Of a DNA stretch of 64,000 nt, positions 59,436 through 64,000 are shown in pieces. The notes below the pieces were generated by a model, which searched no databases, was not told where the DNA came from, and saw only the letters and a program-made list of their open reading frames with translations. Each line of letters opens with the position of its first letter. The stretch's first letter is position 1. A program made the position numbers and the translations under genes. The stretch lies in the NCBI GenBank assembly GCA_016808115.1, contig JAEQBH010001143.1, positions 1 through 64,000 of the forward strand, given 5' to 3'. Source of the stretch: Tetrastigma voinierianum. Taxonomy: Eukaryota > Streptophyta > Magnoliopsida > Vitales > Vitaceae.

Positions 59436-61190
59436 CAGCACTGTATGGTGGATATCAGGTAGATTGTAAAGAGGAGTGCACCAGCTTGAGCATACCGGAA
59501 ATCGTGTGCATAGTGACCAAATGGATCCTACCCGAGGAAATCAACAAAGTCAACAAGCAACCCCATGAATCCAACAAAGATACGTGTGATCACTGAGGGA
59601 CCATATACACTCCTCCCAGAGTTAAGTATTCTTCCCGCATCATACCCTCCCGCTGAGGATGTGGTGCAATGAGACCCTACCTAGTGCCCCCCGCCTCCCA
59701 CATTTCATGGTATGGAGAATGAAAATCCATATACCCATATAAGGGACGGAGGAGGTGTGCAGCTAACCTTAAGGGAGGGTGAAATTGATACGGATTTGTC
59801 GGGGTTGAAAGGCATCTATCGACCAAAGACAAAGCCAAGATATGGCTTAACCACTGAGACCAAGAAACCATCGAAGCTCGCAGAGTCAGCAGCGCACTCC
59901 TAAAAATTTCTTCGCACAAGACTACCAATTTAAGAGGCAAACTACACGCTTGTCGCCCACGATAACCAGAGGTCTCTATCGCGGCCGGGAAAGGTTCATG
60001 GAGACCATCGCTGCTTGTCCACATCATGGTTTCGACACTTGATGTTTGTAAACCACTTCTATGGTGGCATGTCCCCAACCATGAAGCAACTTTGAAACAA
60101 TGTGTGGAGGACTTCCTCAGAGCAAGCATCCGTAGATGAAGCCATGGATTTTTTGAATTATGTGGTCGAACTTCCAAGGGTCAGGACGAAACAAACCCAA
60201 GGGAGGTGGAGAAATGAGGGGCCTTCAGCCCAATTAAAGGGGGAGGAATTTTTGCACTTTCTGAAGACATGGAGATGAAAGAAAAAATATCAACCTTAGC
60301 TAGGAAAAATGGAATATTTCGGAAGGAAAAGGCTCCATGAAGTGCAAGCAAAGGATCGAAAAATCCCGCATGCCAACCCATGCATCAATCACAACCCAGC
60401 ATCCAATCAGAGAACACTCATTCCAATTGCTCCCTAAACAAAGATTTGATGTCGAGTATGCCAATGTCGTAGGCCAATACAAGCCACAACCCAATGCTCC
60501 ATATGGTAATACATATAAATCTAACTGAAGAACTATCCCAATCTCTCCCGAAACCTAATCCCTCCCTTATGTGCTCTCCGGTGCCAAACAATGACCTCAA
60601 ATTTCACCACACAAATTTATCACCATCCTCTTCTCCCGTTGAACAAGCCATCTTAAACTTGAGCAAGGTGGTAGGCAATTTTGTAGAAGAGCAAAAGGGG
60701 ATCAATGTACAATTGGCTCAAAGAATTGATACTGTAGAAAGTACACTGAACAAGAGTAATGGGGAGTGTGGCTTCGAGAGTACCCTTTAATCAAAAGATT
60801 GATAATCTACAAGATTCAAATCACCAAGATTAACAACCGCTAGAGGTAGCAGAGAGAGAGGAAGATCTCCTTCCCCAAACACTGCCAAATCCAAAAGGAG
60901 TCCATGAGATAGGTTCATCCAGCAACTCAAGGATGGATGAAGTGAAAGCTATCATCACTTTGAGGAGTGGAAAAGAAATTGAGCAACCAGTGCCTATGAC
61001 TGCTCAAGAAACTGAGAAAGAAAAGGAGGCTGAGCCAGAGAGGGTAATAATCAGTGAAGACTCAGTGAAGAAAAACATGTCCCCTCCATTTCCCCCTGCT
61101 AGAAGCAGAAAAATCCCAAACCAGTTTGAAATTGGAGGTGCTAAGGCAAGTAAAGGTACATTCAACGTTTATATGGCTAAGGTGTCCTAA
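59433..61190 (+). pseudogene. Gag remnant of element D
   Basis: Start ATG 59433, with many stops. The capsid region is visible through FYGGMSPTMKQL near 60057-60092 and EAMDFLNYVVELPRVR near 60138-60185, and less clearly in between. The C-terminal part reads VEQAILNLSKVVGNFVEEQK near 60638-60697, NPKGVHEIGSSSN near 60890-60928, and MDEVKAIITLRSGKEIEQP at 60933-60990, with an open frame to 61190. No zinc knuckle seen. Confidence 0.8.
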
Positions 61191-61700
61191 CCTATGCAAA
61201 GTTCTTAAAGGACCTGTACATTTACCAAGAAAGGGTTAGGCATTGAAAAGAAAGCATTCTCAACCAGCAAGTCATGCATCATTCGTGAGTAAGACCTCAA
61301 AGAAATATATGGATCCAAGATCCCCACAATTTCGGTCAACATTGGAGGGACTTGCATAGACAAAGCCTTTGTTGGACTTGGGGGCGAGTGTAAAACCCTC
61401 TTTGCCATATTCGAGTGTATAAGCGGTTGGGTTTAGGAGGCTTAAGCCTGACATCACTACGTCATTGGTGATCGATCGGTGAAAATTCTAAGAGAATAGT
61501 TGAGGATGTGTTGGTAAGGTGGACAAATTCTACTACCCGATGGTTTGTAGTGCTTGATGCCGAACCAATAGCAAGTGGGCCCAATCATGTGCGATTATCC
61601 TAGGAAGACCATTTTATGCGCGATCACGATAATCAATTGCGAGAAGTAGGTCATACGGCTCACATTTGTAACGACGTGGAGCTCAATATTTTCACTTAAG
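61190..61700 (+). pseudogene. Protease remnant of element D
   Basis: KFLKDLCTFTKKGLGIEKKA near 61200-61255 leads in. Then come KIPTISVNIGGTCIDKAFVG near 61318-61374 and LG followed by a damaged GAS near 61378-61390. DRSVKILR near 61473-61495 and VPIILGRPF near 61590-61615 close the domain. The catalytic aspartate position is not intact. Confidence 0.78.
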
Positions 61701-62259
61701 TATGAAGCATAAGATAGTGGAAGATGACAAACAAAGGAGCTGATGAAATCACGCTTAATTGGTCAAAATGCGGGGAAACGAAAACCCACAGGTAAGCGAA
61801 GCGGTAAGCCAAGATAAGCGATTGATGGGAGTTATGCATGATCACCCCTATAGAGCCAATGGTCAGCCCAAAATCACCCAGTGAGGAGAAGTTCAACAAG
61901 ATGGAACCAAGCATGAGGGCAGCAACGAGGCCCTTTGCCCGAGGAGTCAAGGAGCTCCTCCTCCTTGACCCTCCATGAGTGAATTGGTGAAATTGAGCTG
62001 GTTTGGTCTCCACTAAAACCAAACTGCAGCTCAAAATTTTTTGATTTTTGCTTAGAATTGGTCAATTTTCATTTTATGCTATTTTTAGTAACTTCCCGTT
62101 TTAGTAACTTTTCTTTTTAGTAATCTTATTTTAATTTTATTTTATTTTTATTCTTAGGTTTATTTTTAAATATTTATTTTTGATTTTGTTTTTAATTTAG
62201 TTCGATTTATAAATCAAATTTTTGTTAAATTTTGCGAATGGTAATGAAGTTTGGCATCC
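61701..62259 (+). other. End of the first ORF and AT-rich gap in element D
   Basis: The first ORF ends near LLLLDPP at about 61950-61972, followed by AT-rich DNA with repeated TTTTAGTAA. In autonomous relatives reverse transcriptase begins soon after the protease; nothing like it is present. Confidence 0.65.
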
Positions 62260-63952
62260 ATTTGACCCTTGGACTTCAGGGGACCTTCAGTTGCTCAAAC
62301 CGTTTATAAGAGGCGGGCGGGGCCTCGTTCCATTCACATTTCCTCGAGCCATCCCTTACACGAGCTCAGGCCCTACTGCGCCCGGCGTTCCAAAGCCCCT
62401 GCATCTGCTCCGGCCAGGAGCCACCCAGGTCCCAAGCGTCGCGCGTGTGACCCTTGCCCTGCTACGGCTGCTGCGCCGTTTGAGCCACGACCGCGGTGCG
62501 CCGCCCGCACGGCGCGGCCAGTCGCGCGCGAGCCACGAGCTCGCGGACCAGCGCCCTGCGTAGGCCGCCGGTGGCGTGCACGGTGCCTTGACATCGGCGT
62601 GCGGTGACCATTTCTGTTCCTGCGCTGGCAGGCCTTGGTTCACCGCGTGCGTGTGCGCGGTGCGCCCGCTCTGGCGTGCGCGCATACGCCTGCGGTACTC
62701 TGGGCCGCGGGCGTAGTGCGTACCGAGTGGTTCGCTATAGGCCCAGGGTTAGATTCAGCACTCCGGAGATGGAGGATCGACGCCGAGCTGCGGTGCCCAT
62801 TCTCGAACCTGCGGTTATCACATTTACATTAGCCCCATGACCATGCACGAGGGCTTGGTCGGAGATACGGAGACTAGGATGGGACCACGAGCCCCTTCTC
62901 CGGTACCGCCGAGCGGCTGGGGGCCCGACCCTCAGCGGGCGGGACATCGGCTCGGGGAGTCACCGAGATCTCGGCGAGCCGTCACCTCCCCAGCGTGGGG
63001 CTCGTAGCCCGGCTTTCACCCGGCCTCGAGGATCGGGCGTCCCATGTTCACGGTGACCCCATTAAGGTGCGTAGATTTGCGTGCCAGGGACTTCCACGAG
63101 GAGCCATTCTACGATGTACCGGCGACCCTTAGCCAGCGGTTCGAGGGCTGATGGTGATCCACGCGGTATTCCTGCTTTACCATTCGCCGCGACAATTATT
63201 ATCCACAGGTGGTGCTTGATTTCCTCTATGACTTCGGGAGTGCGAGTCGGTAGAACTCCGGTTCGGCGTGGCGGCGCCGGGTACTTCCGGCTGCGGACAT
63301 TACGGTTGCCTTGGGCTTGCCCGGCCAGTAGCAAATTTTGGAGGATATGAGATTTGCCCAATATAAAGAGAGATGGTCCATTTGTCTCGCTCATGTCCCT
63401 CTGTGAGACCCGTGCTCTTCATGACTGACTTCATGTGGTGCTCCTTGTGGACCACAGCTCCGGACCGGCTTATTCCGCTGCGGTATGTTCGGCGCGAGCC
63501 ATACTCGAGGCTCTGTACAGGATCTCAGAGGGATTCTGGTTTAGTCCCTCTGAGCTGGTCATGACCTCCCTGCTGCACTTTGAGGAGAAGGTCCACCGCA
63601 AGGGCCTGGCTCGAGCTGAGAGCTTACCATTATTGATGCCGAGGTTGCTGAGCCAGGTCTTGGAGCATCTGGGGTTCCCTGAGGAGCCACGCATCGAGCG
63701 GAGGATCAGTTGCACTCAGGTCCTGTCCATGGAGCGATCTCTTTACATGCCGATCTCCATTATTCTCCGTGACGGAGGATCGAGTGGGAGCGCGGATGAT
63801 GTGCGGAAGGACCCACCGAGGGGGGAGGATCCTGTTCTTGAGGTAGAGGTAGAGGTGGAGAGGAGCTCGGTTCAGTTCATCTCACTCCACCTCCACCTCC
63901 CCTCTTTTGCCCAAGCCTGCGACCTTGTCGGCCCCTTCTACCACCAGTAGTA
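62260..63952 (+). pseudogene. GC-rich second ORF of element D, unknown function
   Basis: A sharply GC-rich region with Ala/Pro/Arg-rich readings at 62260-62850. A better preserved C-terminal block at 63435-63950 is an open frame of 171 codons. It reads ARAILEALYRISEGFWFSPS, then ELVMTSLLHFEEKVHRKGLA, LPLLMPRLLSQVLEHLGFPE and EPRIERR. Near 63106-63240 an earlier fragment reads FYDVPATLSQRFEG and YYPQVVLDFLYDF. It is homologous to element C 48760-50800. I recall similar proteins encoded next to gypsy elements in woody dicots, with no assigned function. It ends in acidic EVEVEVE repeats and a stop at 63948. Confidence 0.68.
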
Positions 63953-64000
63953 GTCTCGAGCATATTCATGTCGGTTCTAAGAGCTTGGTGTGGATCTTGT

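Larger units (their letters stand above)
57671..64000 (+). mobile_element. Pol-less Athila-type element D (3' end outside window)
   Basis: Plus orientation. 5' LTR 57671-59178, then degenerate primer site, gag, protease, AT-rich gap and the GC-rich second ORF, which runs almost to the window end. The plan is the same as in element C with no RT, RNase H or integrase between protease and second ORF. It sits in the 3' region of element B. The left flank is GAAGA; the right flank is not visible, so the duplication cannot be tested. Confidence 0.8.

Noticed and set aside
59274..59596. Small hydrophobic ORFs upstream of gag in element D
   Set aside because: T-rich leader sequence; the matching element C leader does not keep the frames.

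Overview
The window is plant nuclear DNA, very probably from a flowering plant. It is a block of nested, decayed LTR retrotransposons. Long LTRs begin TG and end CA. They sit next to tRNA-iMet-type or tRNA-Asp-type primer binding sites, plant Ty3/gypsy (Tekay/Del-like chromovirus and Athila-like) and Ty1/copia coding remnants, a CACTA-type terminus and a tRNA-derived SINE-like sequence. I see no intact host gene, rRNA, convincing tRNA gene or CRISPR array. Nearly every coding trace is broken by stops and frameshifts. The species cannot be fixed from the sequence; the gag-protease plus extra-ORF elements look like types I associate with woody dicots such as grapevine, which is recall and not evidence.

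Layout. 1-4323: 3' part of an Athila-like element (A, +), pol tail and 3' internal region. 4324-8447: Tekay-like fragment (F1, -) with 5' LTR, gag and protease. 8448-10660: LTR-like remnant with a ~185 bp tandem repeat. 10661-19988: a complete, degenerate Tekay-like element (G1, +) with two ~2.3 kb LTRs and a 5 bp target-site duplication ATATT. 19989-22742: AT-rich DNA with a SINE-like sequence, a G-rich island, an (AT)n tract and a short CACTA-type element. 22743-24290: 5' half of a Ty1/copia element with a 113 bp LTR. 24291-26467: AT-rich DNA with a 68 bp tandem repeat. 26468-30504: one solo Tekay-type LTR nested inside another, each with its own target-site duplication. 31595-35715: 3' half of a Tekay-like element (E, -). 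From about 35745 to at least 57670: an Athila-like element (B, +) with gag, protease, RT, RNase H, integrase and an env-like ORF.

B is interrupted twice. Element C (45951-55599, -) sits inside its env-like ORF with duplication AGCAT, and the reading frame continues on the far side. Element D (57671 to the window end, +) sits in its 3' region. C and D are the same unusual type: LTR, gag, protease, then no RT or integrase, but a GC-rich second ORF of unknown function. They look like non-autonomous, gag-carrying elements that would need an Athila-type partner such as B for reverse transcription and integration.

The most interesting signals are this pol-less architecture with its extra ORF, and the arrays of short CG-containing palindromes just upstream of TATA boxes. 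These arrays are built on different words in different families (GCGAAA/TTTCGC in C and D, GTCGCGAC in B), and B carries a second array plus TATA box upstream of its env-like ORF.
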